64,000 bases of DNA, from contig NZ_SMAJ01000005.1 of the NCBI RefSeq assembly GCF_004346225.1, positions 202,674 through 266,673 on the forward strand. The letters run 5' to 3'. Positions 35,394 to 43,939 of the stretch are shown piece after piece. The stretch comes from Paralcaligenes ureilyticus. Lineage in GTDB: Bacteria; Pseudomonadota; Gammaproteobacteria; Burkholderiales; Burkholderiaceae_B. The notes below the pieces were generated by a model that saw only the letters and a list, made by a program, of their open reading frames with translations, had not been told where the DNA came from and did no database searches. The stretch's first letter is position 1, and every line of letters begins with the position of its first letter. The position numbers and the translations under genes are program-made.

Positions 35394-35933
35394 CTAACGC
35401 CCGAACATGCGGACAAAGGTCGTATCCTTAGCCACGAAATGATGCCACAAGGCGGCCAGGATATGCACAATAACCAGATAGAGCATAACGTTACCCAGGA
35501 ATTCATGGGTGCCTTTCACGATGGCTTTTACCTCGGTGCTCGAACCCACGATGGTGGGCAGCGTGACGCCGAAAAAATCCACCACATGATCGCTGGATTG
35601 CCATGTCAGGATGCCTAGAATGGGCAGAACCAGCATCAGCGCATACAGCATATAGTGCGTCAGATTGGCAATAGCCTTGATGAAGCGGCCTGGTGCCGGA
35701 TCGATGTCTGGCTGGCTGTTGGCTGAACGCCAGAGTATTCGGGGCACGATCAGCCACAGCACAAAGAGGCCGGCCTGGATGTGCGCGTATTGCATCAGCG
35801 CGCGGCCGTCGCTGCCTTTGGGAAAGTAGGGCTTTATTTCAATAAAGATGAGTGCGGCAATAACGCACAGGGCGCAAAAACCGTGGAAGATACGGCTTGG
35901 CGTGCCATATTTGTTATGCGAGTTGAAGATCAT
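35394..35933 (-). CDS. cytochrome b561 family protein
   Basis: 179 residues with four membrane helices. Heme-binding histidines are recognisable in SRIFHGFCAL (helix 1), QYAHIQAGLF (helix 2), KGTHEFLGNVMLY (helix 3) and VHILAALWHHF (helix 4). It is a membrane di-heme electron carrier that passes electrons from quinol to a periplasmic partner. No partner gene is adjacent. Confidence 0.9.
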   Translation of the reverse strand: MIFNSHNKYGTPSRIFHGFCALCVIAALIFIEIKPYFPKGSDGRALMQYAHIQAGLFVLWLIVPRILWRSANSQPDIDPAPGRFIKAIANLTHYMLYALMLVLPILGILTWQSSDHVVDFFGVTLPTIVGSSTEVKAIVKGTHEFLGNVMLYLVIVHILAALWHHFVAKDTTFVRMFGR

Positions 35934-36108
35934 GATATGGCCCGAGTCGTAAAAGATCGCGAGTGGCGAACACGAAGTATCTGGTGGGTCTGATAAGAAG
36001 GCAAATTATAGGGGGTGCTCTGAGGCGGCCGATGAATAAACTATTTCACGGTGTTTCACGCTCGTCGCCCAAGCCTGGCTTTGCCATTATTTAGTTGCTC
36101 TGGGCTTT

Positions 36109-36672
36109 TCAGCCAAGCCAGAGATAGCGGATCGGGTTGTCGACGCAGGCGCCAAAGCCGCATTCCAGCAGGGTCGAGCCCATATTGGCCAGGGCCAGCA
36201 GGAAAAACAGCCACATAACCTGCCGGGCATAAGGGCCGGTGCTGCGTGCGAGCGTAGTTTGGGCATTGGCCCGGTCAAGGCAAAGCATCAGGCCGCAATA
36301 CGCGATAAGCGCTACGAATATCAGCAGCGCCCAGGTATAAAAATGCAAACCTAAAAACGGCGCGCCGTAGCCGGCGTCGCCAGGCGCGATATGCAGCGCC
36401 ATTTGGCGGGCGGCGACGAACACGCCGGCCAAGGCCGACAGAATGGTGATCCCGTAGTGCGCAGGTGCCGGGCCATGCTGGACGTTAAGCAACAGCCCTA
36501 TCCCGGCCAGAATGAAAGCTACGCGCTGCAGCAGGCACAGGGGGCAGGGTATTTCGTGATAGAGCAGTTGCCATGCAAAGGCGAACCCCAGTACGCCGCA
36601 CAGCCCCAAAAGGGCAAAGGCATTCATGGCGCGCGAGGCGTAGGAGGAATCGGATTGAAACGGTGTGGACAT
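36109..36672 (-). CDS. DsbB-family protein lacking the second-loop cysteines
   Basis: 187 residues from ATG 36672. It has the DsbB quinone-side redox motif IPCPLCLLQR (C43, C46). The second periplasmic loop, GDAGYGAPFLGLHFYTW, aligns with the GDC...FLGL segment of DsbB but has alanine (about A100) where the cysteine should be, and no other cysteine is present in the loop. Instead there is an added fifth helix with a periplasmic end LLECGFGACVDNP (C171, C176). It may hand electrons through this C-terminal pair; this is inference. A DUF5993 gene precedes it by 12 bp. Confidence 0.88.
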   Translation of the reverse strand: MSTPFQSDSSYASRAMNAFALLGLCGVLGFAFAWQLLYHEIPCPLCLLQRVAFILAGIGLLLNVQHGPAPAHYGITILSALAGVFVAARQMALHIAPGDAGYGAPFLGLHFYTWALLIFVALIAYCGLMLCLDRANAQTTLARSTGPYARQVMWLFFLLALANMGSTLLECGFGACVDNPIRYLWLG

Positions 36673-36684
36673 GGCGCGCAAACC

Positions 36685-36843
36685 CTAAAACGACAGGGTA
36701 AGCGGGTCGGTCATGTGAAACCGGGACCACGCGAGAAAGACGGCCATGGTAATAGCCCAAAACCACAGGCAAGCCCGGCGCTGGCCGTGCACCCCCAACC
36801 AGATCGAGATCGTCCCGGTTAAAAAAGGCAACATCATAATCAT
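36685..36843 (-). CDS. DUF5993-like small membrane protein, 52 residues
   Basis: Begins MIMMLPFLTGTISIWLG with GAGG eight bases upstream and ends 12 bp before the DsbB-like gene. Two hydrophobic helices (about 2-17 and 25-40) are separated by GQRRA. Small proteins of this type are often met directly before DsbB-like genes, and I take it as DUF5993. It may be an assembly partner. Its short length explains why it is easily missed. Confidence 0.72.
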   Translation of the reverse strand: MIMMLPFLTGTISIWLGVHGQRRACLWFWAITMAVFLAWSRFHMTDPLTLSF

Positions 36844-36957
36844 GACCACACCTCAAGCTTTCTTATCACAATGCTTTACGCTTTCTCGGGGCAGCGCCCT
36901 GAGTTTTTCATAACTAACGCAATGTAACAGAAACATGCGACTGTGTGTGATGGCGAT
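36844..36957. other. promoter space of the DUF5993-dsbB-like operon
   Basis: No gene is seen. It contains the GAGG ribosome site of the small gene and the start of the divergent space that carries the REP units and the SulP promoter dyads to the right. Confidence 0.4.
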
Positions 36958-37061
36958 GGCAGCCACAAGGGCTGCCGCTACATGATTCACGGATGCGTTT
37001 TTGCAGCGGCAGCCCTTGTGGCAGCCATTCGCCTTTTCTAGCGGCGCCCCTTGCAGGCGCC
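36958..37061. repeat. REP pair plus a third decayed unit
   Basis: Pair at 36958-36981 and 37003-37026, stems GGCAGCC, spacer 21 nt of the ATGATTCACGG type; the right unit has GCAG instead of GTAG and one stem mismatch. A further forward unit at 37038-37061 (GGCGCCC stem, one mismatch) follows directly. Confidence 0.88.
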
Positions 37062-37090
37062 GGGCCATCCCCAACCACGCCAAGGCCTGC

Positions 37091-37140
37091 GCGCGGTTTA
37101 ACGCGCACTACATTAATTTAATGCGCATTATATTATAATG
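37091..37140. promoter_or_regulatory. three dyads in the SulP promoter
   Basis: GCGCG/CGCGC (37091-37106), CATTAA-T-TTAATG (37111-37123) and CATTATA-T-TATAATG (37126-37140) follow one another, the last ending 36 bp before the ATG. The two AT-rich dyads begin alike (CATTA) and have centres 16 bp apart, suggesting paired operator sites. Confidence 0.5.
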
Positions 37141-37176
37141 ATATCCACATTTTATTAGCTTATTTTCCGGATCACT

Positions 37177-38823
37177 ATGTTTGCCCTGTTTGAGGCGCAT
37201 CGCGCCGGCCTGCTGCGGCGGCCGTACTGGCTTTCCAATATTGTGGCCGGGGTCATCGTCGGTGTGGTGGCGTTGCCTCTTGCCATGGCGTTTGCGATTG
37301 CGTCCGGGGTCAATCCGGAAATGGGCTTGTACACGTCGATTGTGGCAGGGCTGGCTGTATCGATATTCGGCGGCAGCCGTATCCAGATTGCCGGGCCGAC
37401 GGGCGCCTTTATCGTCATATTGGCCGGCATCACTGCCAAGCATGGCGTTGACGGCTTGCAAATTGCCACCTTGATGGCCGGCATCATATTGTTCTGCTTC
37501 GGCTTGGCCCGGATGGGCGCCGTCATCAAATTCATCCCGGCGCCGGTGATTTCCGGCTTTACGGCGGGCATCGGCGTCATCATCTGGGTGGGCCAATGGC
37601 AGGATTTCTTTGGCTTGCCCAAGATAACGGGCGAGCATTTTCATCAGAAGCTGTGGGCGCTTTTTCAGGCGTTTCCGCAGATGGATATGGCCACCACCGG
37701 CCTGGCCATGCTGTCGTTGGTGCTGGTAATCTTCACCTCCAAGGCGCCTGGCTTCAAACGCGTCCCCGGGCCTTTGGTGGCTCTTATCGTGGTGACGATT
37801 CTGCAGTCGGTCTTTGCGTTCAAAAGCGTCGCCACCATCGGCAGCACTTTCGGAGAAATTCCGCGTAGCCTGCCTGCGTTCCAGCTGCCCCAGATCACCC
37901 TGTCGCGGATTGTCGAACTTATCGGGCCGGCCTTCGCCATCGCCATGTTGGGCGCCATCGAGTCCTTGTTGTCGGCGGTGGTGTCCGACGGCATGGCCGG
38001 CACGCGCCACAATTCAAATCAGGAACTGATCGGGCAGGGCATCGCCAACGTATTGGCGCCGCTCTTTGGCGGGTTCGCCGCGACCGGCGCCATTGCCCGC
38101 ACGGCCACCAACATTCGTAATGGCGGCACGAGCCCCTTGGCGGGCATTGTGCATAGCCTGACGTTGGTGCTGATTATCCTGTTCCTCGCGCCCTATGCGT
38201 CCAATGTGCCGCTGGCGACCTTGGCCGCCATTCTGTTTGTCGTGGCCTGGAATATGAGCGAGGCACGGCACTTCGTCAGAATGATCCGGCGGGCGCCGCG
38301 CGCCGATGTGCTGATTTTGCTGGTCACCTTTTTCCTTACCGTTTTTGTCGATCTGGTGGTGGCGGTCAATATCGGCGTGATTCTGGCCATGCTGCACTTT
38401 CTGCGGCGCATGGCGGCCAGCGTGGTGGTGCGCGAAGAGTCCGAACAGGAACTGCATAGAGAACTGGTGGGAGAGGGCTTTACCCGGTTGCCGCCGGGGG
38501 TGCATGTCTATGCGGTTGAAGGGCCTATTTTTTTTGGCGCTGTGGAAGCATTTGAGGAAGCGCTCGATAGCACGGATGCCGACCTTCGTGTATTGATCAT
38601 CCGCTTGCGCCGGGTGCCATTTATCGATGCGACCGGCTTGCAGGCGCTTGAAACCGTTTTGCGTGATTGGCGCCAGAAGCAGGTGCGCATCATTTTGACC
38701 GAGGCCAACGCGCGTGTGGAGAGCAAGCTTGGCAAGATGGGTTTGATCGACAAGCTTGGGCGCGAATGCGTGGTTGAAACCCTGGGCCAGGCCATGAAGG
38801 TTTGTGGCGCTACCCCCGCGTGA
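37177..38823 (+). CDS. SulP family anion transporter with STAS domain
   Basis: 548 residues. The membrane part starts LRRPYWLSNIVAGVIVGVVALPLAMAFAIASGVNPEMGLYTSIVAG, the SulP sulfate-permease signature, and runs to about residue 410 with some twelve helices. The STAS domain (about 435-545) includes LRRVPFIDATGLQALETVL, the anti-sigma antagonist-like loop. Substrates in the family include sulfate, bicarbonate and dicarboxylates. No carbonic anhydrase gene is next to it, so the anion is open. Confidence 0.94.
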   Translation: MFALFEAHRAGLLRRPYWLSNIVAGVIVGVVALPLAMAFAIASGVNPEMGLYTSIVAGLAVSIFGGSRIQIAGPTGAFIVILAGITAKHGVDGLQIATLMAGIILFCFGLARMGAVIKFIPAPVISGFTAGIGVIIWVGQWQDFFGLPKITGEHFHQKLWALFQAFPQMDMATTGLAMLSLVLVIFTSKAPGFKRVPGPLVALIVVTILQSVFAFKSVATIGSTFGEIPRSLPAFQLPQITLSRIVELIGPAFAIAMLGAIESLLSAVVSDGMAGTRHNSNQELIGQGIANVLAPLFGGFAATGAIARTATNIRNGGTSPLAGIVHSLTLVLIILFLAPYASNVPLATLAAILFVVAWNMSEARHFVRMIRRAPRADVLILLVTFFLTVFVDLVVAVNIGVILAMLHFLRRMAASVVVREESEQELHRELVGEGFTRLPPGVHVYAVEGPIFFGAVEAFEEALDSTDADLRVLIIRLRRVPFIDATGLQALETVLRDWRQKQVRIILTEANARVESKLGKMGLIDKLGRECVVETLGQAMKVCGATPA

Positions 38824-38829
38824 TGGCGG

Positions 38830-39033
38830 CTATTTGCCCGAACGCGCTTTAACCTTGGGGTTGGATGTACTGGTGCTATGGGCGTAAGTGACCCCGTGTT
38901 GGGTAAGGTAGTCGCGGATCAACTGCCGGACCACTTGCGATGGAGTAATGTCCTGAGCCGCGCACAAGCCTTCGAAGGCTTTCTTTTTGTGCGGATCGAT
39001 CAAAATGGTGAGGCGGGCAGTCTTCTTTTCCAT
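38830..39033 (-). CDS. ribbon-helix-helix DNA-binding protein, 67 residues
   Basis: The N-terminal strand RLTILIDPHKKKAFEGLCAAQDITPSQVVRQLIRDYLTQHG is a CopG/Arc-type ribbon-helix-helix fold; the rest is a short basic tail. It is probably a small repressor or the antidote part of a toxin pair, though no toxin gene is adjacent. It converges with the SulP gene, six bases apart. Confidence 0.8.
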   Translation of the reverse strand: MEKKTARLTILIDPHKKKAFEGLCAAQDITPSQVVRQLIRDYLTQHGVTYAHSTSTSNPKVKARSGK

Positions 39034-39115
39034 GAGCGCTTGCGGTGTCTGTGATGATAATCAAATTGTAATGCAAGGGCCGGAATAAAAGGCAGCGCCT
39101 GTATTTTGGGAAAGT

Positions 39116-39139
39116 GGCAGCCACAAGGGCTGCCGCTAC
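39116..39139 (-). repeat. single REP unit that supplies a stop codon
   Basis: GGCAGCC-ACAAG-GGCTGCC then CTAC. On the minus strand its GTAG supplies the TAG stop (39138-39136) of the lipoate ligase-like gene, so the unit overlaps the coding end. Confidence 0.9.
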
Positions 39140-39861
39140 ACGATGGCTTCTATCTGCTCGGACAAGGATTTTTTCAAACCTCGCACAAAATCAACGAGCG
39201 TCATTGCGGGCAGTCCTGGCAGACACTCGTATAGCGAAGCGATGCGCGCCACGTCGTAGCGTTTGTCGCTGCCCAGTTGTTGTTCCAATTGATTGGCGCG
39301 GTCGGTCAATATCCGCGCATCTACGGCAGCCAGCAGCAAGGCATGCACCAGGACAACTTGCACTGTGGCGTGTTCCAGGTTAATCCGCCTCCATAGTTGC
39401 GCCGTACCGACCACCTTTTTTGCCGAATTTTCCGGCCCACACGCAAGGTTGTAGCGGCCGTCGCAAAACGATCCTTCCACCGCCTGGATTCGGGTCTCGA
39501 TTTCCCAAGGCTTGAGGGCGTTTTGGATCAGGGTGCAAATGAGCCGGTAGGCCTCATCCGAATGCTGCAGCGGCGGGCCTTCGACCGCATAAGCCAGGCT
39601 CAGATTGATGATGCCCGGGCCTTGGGGCACCACGCCGCCGCCCGATAGCCTGACCGTGATCGGCCAGGCCTGCTCTGCAAACCTGGCACAGACGGCGTCA
39701 AAGCATTCATGGCGCCGATAGGTGCGCGGCACTACCAGGCCCTGCGGTGCTTCCCATAGGCTGGCTACGGGACCTTCCTGCGCCGCCGTGGCAATCAGCG
39801 ATTCATCGAACCGGGCATTCTGGACTTCGCCGGGTAGCGCTGTGATCAGCTTGAAAGGCAT
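39136..39861 (-). CDS. lipoate-protein ligase A family protein
   Basis: 241 residues from the ATG at 39861. The BPL/LplA/LipB fold is shown by FDESLIATAAQEGPVASLWEAPQGLVVPR, the RLSGGGVVPQGPGIINLSLAY glycine-rich binding loop, and an ending with a small helical domain. The usual catalytic lysine of true LplA is expected in a xxK segment; EGSFCDGRYNLACGPENSAKKVVGTAQLWRR supplies it. It may be an octanoyl- or lipoyl-transferase. Its last codon and stop are provided by a REP unit. It lies 17 bp after the TM2 gene on the same strand. Confidence 0.85.
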   Translation of the reverse strand: MPFKLITALPGEVQNARFDESLIATAAQEGPVASLWEAPQGLVVPRTYRRHECFDAVCARFAEQAWPITVRLSGGGVVPQGPGIINLSLAYAVEGPPLQHSDEAYRLICTLIQNALKPWEIETRIQAVEGSFCDGRYNLACGPENSAKKVVGTAQLWRRINLEHATVQVVLVHALLLAAVDARILTDRANQLEQQLGSDKRYDVARIASLYECLPGLPAMTLVDFVRGLKKSLSEQIEAIV

Positions 39862-39878
39862 GATGGCTTTGGCCGGCC

Positions 39879-40355
39879 TTATCGCGCCGGCACGCGGCCG
39901 GGCGTGAACTCTTCGTCGCTCATGAACAGGTAGCGTATGGCGTCGATCAGGCTGATGATGACGACCAGCGGCGTAAACAGATAGAAGATGATCAGGTACA
40001 CGATGCCCCAGCCGATTTGGCCCAGGTAAAAGCGATGCCCGCCCAGCCAACCCAGGAAAATGGCCAGCACGATGGCAATTTTACGAGTGCTCGTGGGGTG
40101 ATTGAGCTCTGCGCCCCGGTTCTTGATGATCCACAGGCTGATGGGTACGGTCAGCACCAGCGCGATAATGACCTTGGCGGCGTGGGCGTGTACATAGTCC
40201 GTCACCAGATAATACACATCTGAAAAGTTGTGGATGACCAAGCCTGTCAGGTAGGAAACCCAGGCCAGGAATTCGTGTGCAATCGTTTCGCCGAAGGTGA
40301 GGGCGATCAGGATAATAATGAAAACGACGCATGCCAGTACGATTTTTTGCAGCAT
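39879..40355 (-). CDS. TM2 domain-containing membrane protein
   Basis: 158 residues from the ATG at 40355. Two leading hydrophobic helices (residues 4-20 and 30-46) are followed by a third and the TM2 pair: KIAIVLAIFLGWLGGHRFYLGQIGWGIVYLIIFYLFTPLVVIISLIDAIRYL. The G-G-H-R-F-Y-L-G loop is diagnostic. The function is unknown. A longer frame to 40463 overlaps the aapM-like gene and is not used. Confidence 0.87.
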   Translation of the reverse strand: MLQKIVLACVVFIIILIALTFGETIAHEFLAWVSYLTGLVIHNFSDVYYLVTDYVHAHAAKVIIALVLTVPISLWIIKNRGAELNHPTSTRKIAIVLAIFLGWLGGHRFYLGQIGWGIVYLIIFYLFTPLVVIISLIDAIRYLFMSDEEFTPGRVPAR

Positions 40356-40420
40356 GGTTGAACTACGCCTTCTTTGAAGATCCGAAAGGCCTAGTGTAAT
40401 GGCTATTGTTCGTTCGCTGA

Positions 40421-41551
40421 TCAGACATGGCTCAACTTGTTTTCGACCACTCGGGAACTCCACGACAGCAAGGTGGCTATCACCAGATAAACCATAAACA
40501 TGAAGGTGTAAACCTCATACATTTGCGCGGAGTGCTGCGGGTTCGACAGCAGGACCTGCCCGGCGCGCACGAATTCGGTCAGCCCGATGATAAAGAGTAG
40601 CGGCACATTATTGAAAATGTCGAGCACATTGCCTACCAGGCCTGGGAGCACCGAACGCAGGGCCTGCGGCAGAATGATGTAATACGTTGCCGCGAAGCTG
40701 TTCAAACCGAGTGAGCGCGCCGCGTTCAGCTGGCCTTCGGGTACTCCCTGCAGTCCACCGCGGACGTATTCCGCGACATAGGCGGCATAGAACAGCGTAA
40801 ACCCGGCGGCGCCGCGAACCAGGTCGTTGATCCGGAAGTCGGCAGGCAGAATCAGCGGCACGACCATCCACGCCCAATAGAGTATGGAGATAAGAGGCAG
40901 CGAACGTATCAGTTCGATATAGGCCACGCAGGTGATGCGTATTCCGGGCAGACGGTTGGTGCGGCCCAGGGCCAGCAACACGCCCAGCGGGAAACTGAAA
41001 ACGGCGGCAACCAGCGTCATGAGTATGCCCAGCAGCAGGCCTCCTGCCGCTTTCCCGTCGTCGGGGATCAGCACGTTCCACATGATGATGGTAGTGATGA
41101 TCCAGCCGATGCCAAGCAGCGCGCTGCCCGATGCGACGCGCTGCATGATCAGCCAGCCGCAGCCCGCCGCAATGAAGAGCGCCGCGGTCAATGCCTCGGA
41201 ATAGCGGCCCATAGCCCAGAAGATGGTCGCAATCAGGATGAGCGCGGCGACTGCGGCGGCCACCGGCTTCAGATTTTTTGCCCGAGTAAGGCCGCCAAGG
41301 CTCAGGCCCGTCATGAATGAAAACAGGGTGGCGGCGACCCAGGCTCGCCCTATGCTGGCAATGGGCATGGACCCCGCCATCAGAAAGCGCATGCTTTCCG
41401 TAATAACGGCCCAGTTCGCCGTTATGAACACCCATTTGAGGAAGGCATACAGAACCGCCACGACCAAGGCAGTGGTGATGGCCGACAGCACGCCTTCAAA
41501 GAAATTTGGGAATAGCCGGTGTTTCCACTTGGCCAGAAAGGTGGGGGGCAT
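40421..41551 (-). CDS. aapM: amino-acid ABC transporter permease, AapM type
   Basis: 376 residues, longer than the usual polar amino-acid permease because of three extra N-terminal helices, as in AapM of rhizobia. The coupling loop is ARSLGLNSFAATYYIILPQALRSVLPGLVGN. Its ATG overlaps the TAA of aapQ by one base. The gene that should follow, the ATPase aapP, is absent: the next gene is the TM2 protein gene. General L-amino acid import is expected. Confidence 0.92.
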   Translation of the reverse strand: MPPTFLAKWKHRLFPNFFEGVLSAITTALVVAVLYAFLKWVFITANWAVITESMRFLMAGSMPIASIGRAWVAATLFSFMTGLSLGGLTRAKNLKPVAAAVAALILIATIFWAMGRYSEALTAALFIAAGCGWLIMQRVASGSALLGIGWIITTIIMWNVLIPDDGKAAGGLLLGILMTLVAAVFSFPLGVLLALGRTNRLPGIRITCVAYIELIRSLPLISILYWAWMVVPLILPADFRINDLVRGAAGFTLFYAAYVAEYVRGGLQGVPEGQLNAARSLGLNSFAATYYIILPQALRSVLPGLVGNVLDIFNNVPLLFIIGLTEFVRAGQVLLSNPQHSAQMYEVYTFMFMVYLVIATLLSWSSRVVENKLSHV

Positions 41552-42720
41552 TAGCGGGCTCCCCTGGCGAGAAGGCGCCGGTTATAAATGTTCATGATCA
41601 GGCTGATCAGCCAGTTGATCATCAAGTAGGCGAGCATCACGATAAGTATGCCCTCCATGCTCCGCCCCGTCTGGTTGGCGATGGTGCCATAGATATTGAA
41701 CAGGTCGGGAAAGCCGATGGCGATGGCCAGCGAGGTATTTTTGGCCAGATTCAGATATTGGTTGACCAGAGGCGGAACCAGGATGCGGAAAGCCTGCGGC
41801 AAAATAATGCTGATCATGGCTTGTCTTCGCGTCAGGCCCAGTGCATAGGAAGCCATCCACTGGCCCTTGGATACGGCCTCGATCGAGCCCCTGACGATTT
41901 CCGAGATAAATGCCGAGGTATAGACCACGAGCGCCAGTAGTATCGCGGCAAACTCGGGGCTGAAGGCCAAGCCGCCGCTTGCTCTGAAGCGCGAGGCAAT
42001 CGGGATATCGGCGTGCAGCGGCGCACCCAGCAGGGCGGCGGCCACGATCCAACCGATCGCGACCACCATGGCACCGGCTGCGAGCCCTTTGGCGGGCGAT
42101 TTTTTTGCGATCCTGGCTGCAGCGCCAAGTGCGACGAGGCTGGCCAGGACGGCCCACCAGAAATAGGGCCACGCGCCGGCCACGACGACGCCAGGCGTGT
42201 AAATTCCTTGCCGGCTTGCTATCGTGCCGTACCAGCTGGATGCGGCCCGCAACGGCGGCAGTTGCAGAACGACGGCAAAATACCAGAAAAACAGTTGTAT
42301 GAGTAATGGCGTGTTGCGTATAAGCTCGACAAAGCACAGGGATACGTGATTGACCATCCAGTTGAGCGACACTCGGCCCGCCCCCACCAGTAAACCCAGC
42401 AAGGTGCTGAGCAGGATGCCCAGCAGCGCGACTTTGAGCGTGTTGTACAACCCCAATATAAGCGCCTGCAGGTTGCTGTCGCTCGATACAAAACTTTTCA
42501 GGGTGAGGCCATGCGACCAGTCCAGAGTAGTGCCTTCGGTCAGGTGAAGGCCCGATGACTGGCTTAAAAAACCGAAATTGATGGGGATCTTGTGCGCGGC
42601 CAAGCCGTAATAAATGCTGCTGCCCAGCCCCACCACAACGGCTATGGCGGCTGCGGCCACCGCGACTTGCAGGATGTGGTCGAGCAAGGAGTATCGCTGG
42701 CGTCTACCTGTTGAATTCAT
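41551..42720 (-). CDS. aapQ: amino-acid ABC transporter permease, AapQ type
   Basis: 389 residues. The hydrophobic N-terminal helix is followed by the long periplasmic insert typical of AapQ, then the permease domain with RNTPLLIQLFFWYF and the coupling loop SYALGLTRRQAMISIILPQAFRILVPPLVNQYLNL. It pairs with aapM as a heterodimer. It begins 74 bp after the binding protein gene, with a hairpin between. Confidence 0.92.
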   Translation of the reverse strand: MNSTGRRQRYSLLDHILQVAVAAAAIAVVVGLGSSIYYGLAAHKIPINFGFLSQSSGLHLTEGTTLDWSHGLTLKSFVSSDSNLQALILGLYNTLKVALLGILLSTLLGLLVGAGRVSLNWMVNHVSLCFVELIRNTPLLIQLFFWYFAVVLQLPPLRAASSWYGTIASRQGIYTPGVVVAGAWPYFWWAVLASLVALGAAARIAKKSPAKGLAAGAMVVAIGWIVAAALLGAPLHADIPIASRFRASGGLAFSPEFAAILLALVVYTSAFISEIVRGSIEAVSKGQWMASYALGLTRRQAMISIILPQAFRILVPPLVNQYLNLAKNTSLAIAIGFPDLFNIYGTIANQTGRSMEGILIVMLAYLMINWLISLIMNIYNRRLLARGAR

Positions 42721-42757
42721 CTCCGGACTCCCGTTTGCGGCTTAGGGGCGCTTGCAA

Positions 42758-42781
42758 GGCAGGCCGGTAGCCCGGCCTGTC
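42758..42781. repeat. hairpin between aapJ and aapQ
   Basis: CAGGCCGG and CCGGCCTG (42760-42767, 42772-42779) pair perfectly over a four-base loop. It is unrelated in sequence to the REP units but lies at the same kind of place, a binding-protein/permease junction. Confidence 0.7.
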
Positions 42782-42794
42782 CAGGTTTTTGCGA

Positions 42795-43841
42795 TTAGCG
42801 GAAGGGAGGTGAGTACATCAGGCCGCCGCGAGTCCACAGATCGTTCAGGCTTCCCTTTCGGGCAATGCTGTAGGGCGTGCTGGGCCCGACGTTGCGGTCA
42901 TAGATTTCGCCGTAGTTGCCGGTGGCGGCAATGACCTTTTGGATGAAATCCGGGGCCAGCCCGAAATCTTTCCCCAGGTCGCCCTCAGTGCCCAGAAACC
43001 GTTGAATATCGGGATTCGGGTCTTTGGCCATCTCGGCGACGTTCTTGGAGGTAATGCCAAGCTCTTCGGCCTCGACCAGCGCGTAGACGATCCAGGCGAG
43101 CGCGGTATGCCATTTTTGATCATCCTGGCGCACAAAGCCCGCGAGCGGTTCCTTGGAGATGGTTTCGGGGAGAATATCGAAATCGTCCGGTTTGGGTGCA
43201 TTGCCCTTCCAGCCGACCAAGGCCGATTTATCGGTCGTCATGGCGTTGCAGCGGCCGCCGTTGAGTGCCGCAAAAAGCTTATCCAGATCTTGATAGGTCA
43301 GTACCTGCGTGGTCTTTTCCCATTTATGGCTTTTAATGTAATCGGCCCAGACCGCTTCGGTGGTGGACCCTTGCGTGGTGCAAATCGTGCCTCCGTTCAG
43401 ATCGGCGATATGGGCGATTTTATCGGCCTTTTTGACCAGAACGCCGGTGCCGTCATAAAAATTGACGGGAAGAAAGTCGGCGCCCACGGCGGTTGCGCGC
43501 GTGGCGGTTACCGTGGTGTGGAAGAAGACGACGTCGACCTCGCCGTTCTGCAAGGCGTTGAAGCGGTTCTTATCGGTCAGGGCAATCATCTTGACCTTGT
43601 TGCCGTCGCCAAGAATGCCCGCCGCCATGGCGTGGCAGTAATCGACATCGAAGCCTTCGAGTTTGCCGGTTTTCGGGTTCAGGTAGCCAAACCCGGGCTT
43701 GGTATTGTCGGTGCCGCAGATAAGCTCGCCGCGTTTGATGACGGTATCCGTCTTTGAATCCTGCGCATAGACATTGGTGCTGATAAAGCCCGCCAGCAAC
43801 AAGGCACCGCCAATACTGGTATGAAGTAGTCTGCTGTTCAT
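42795..43841 (-). CDS. aapJ: amino-acid ABC transporter binding protein, AapJ type
   Basis: 348 residues from ATG 43841 (GGAGA upstream). The signal peptide ends at NVYAQ. The type-II binding-protein domain starts VIKRGELICGTDNTKPGFGYLNPKTGKLEGFDVDYCHAMAAGI, and the AapJ-type end TGNYGEIYDRNVGPSTPYSIARKGSLNDLWTRGGLMYSPPFR is present. It is the periplasmic receptor for polar or general amino acids. It lies 98 bp behind the SHMT-like gene. Confidence 0.93.
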   Translation of the reverse strand: MNSRLLHTSIGGALLLAGFISTNVYAQDSKTDTVIKRGELICGTDNTKPGFGYLNPKTGKLEGFDVDYCHAMAAGILGDGNKVKMIALTDKNRFNALQNGEVDVVFFHTTVTATRATAVGADFLPVNFYDGTGVLVKKADKIAHIADLNGGTICTTQGSTTEAVWADYIKSHKWEKTTQVLTYQDLDKLFAALNGGRCNAMTTDKSALVGWKGNAPKPDDFDILPETISKEPLAGFVRQDDQKWHTALAWIVYALVEAEELGITSKNVAEMAKDPNPDIQRFLGTEGDLGKDFGLAPDFIQKVIAATGNYGEIYDRNVGPSTPYSIARKGSLNDLWTRGGLMYSPPFR

Positions 43842-43939
43842 GTTGTCTCCCTTCTCCAATGCTTTCCCTGCGTGATGCTGGGAAAATATAAATATTTAGC
43901 CCGATGGCCCTCTATGGGGCCTGCCAGGTAAACGGGTTT

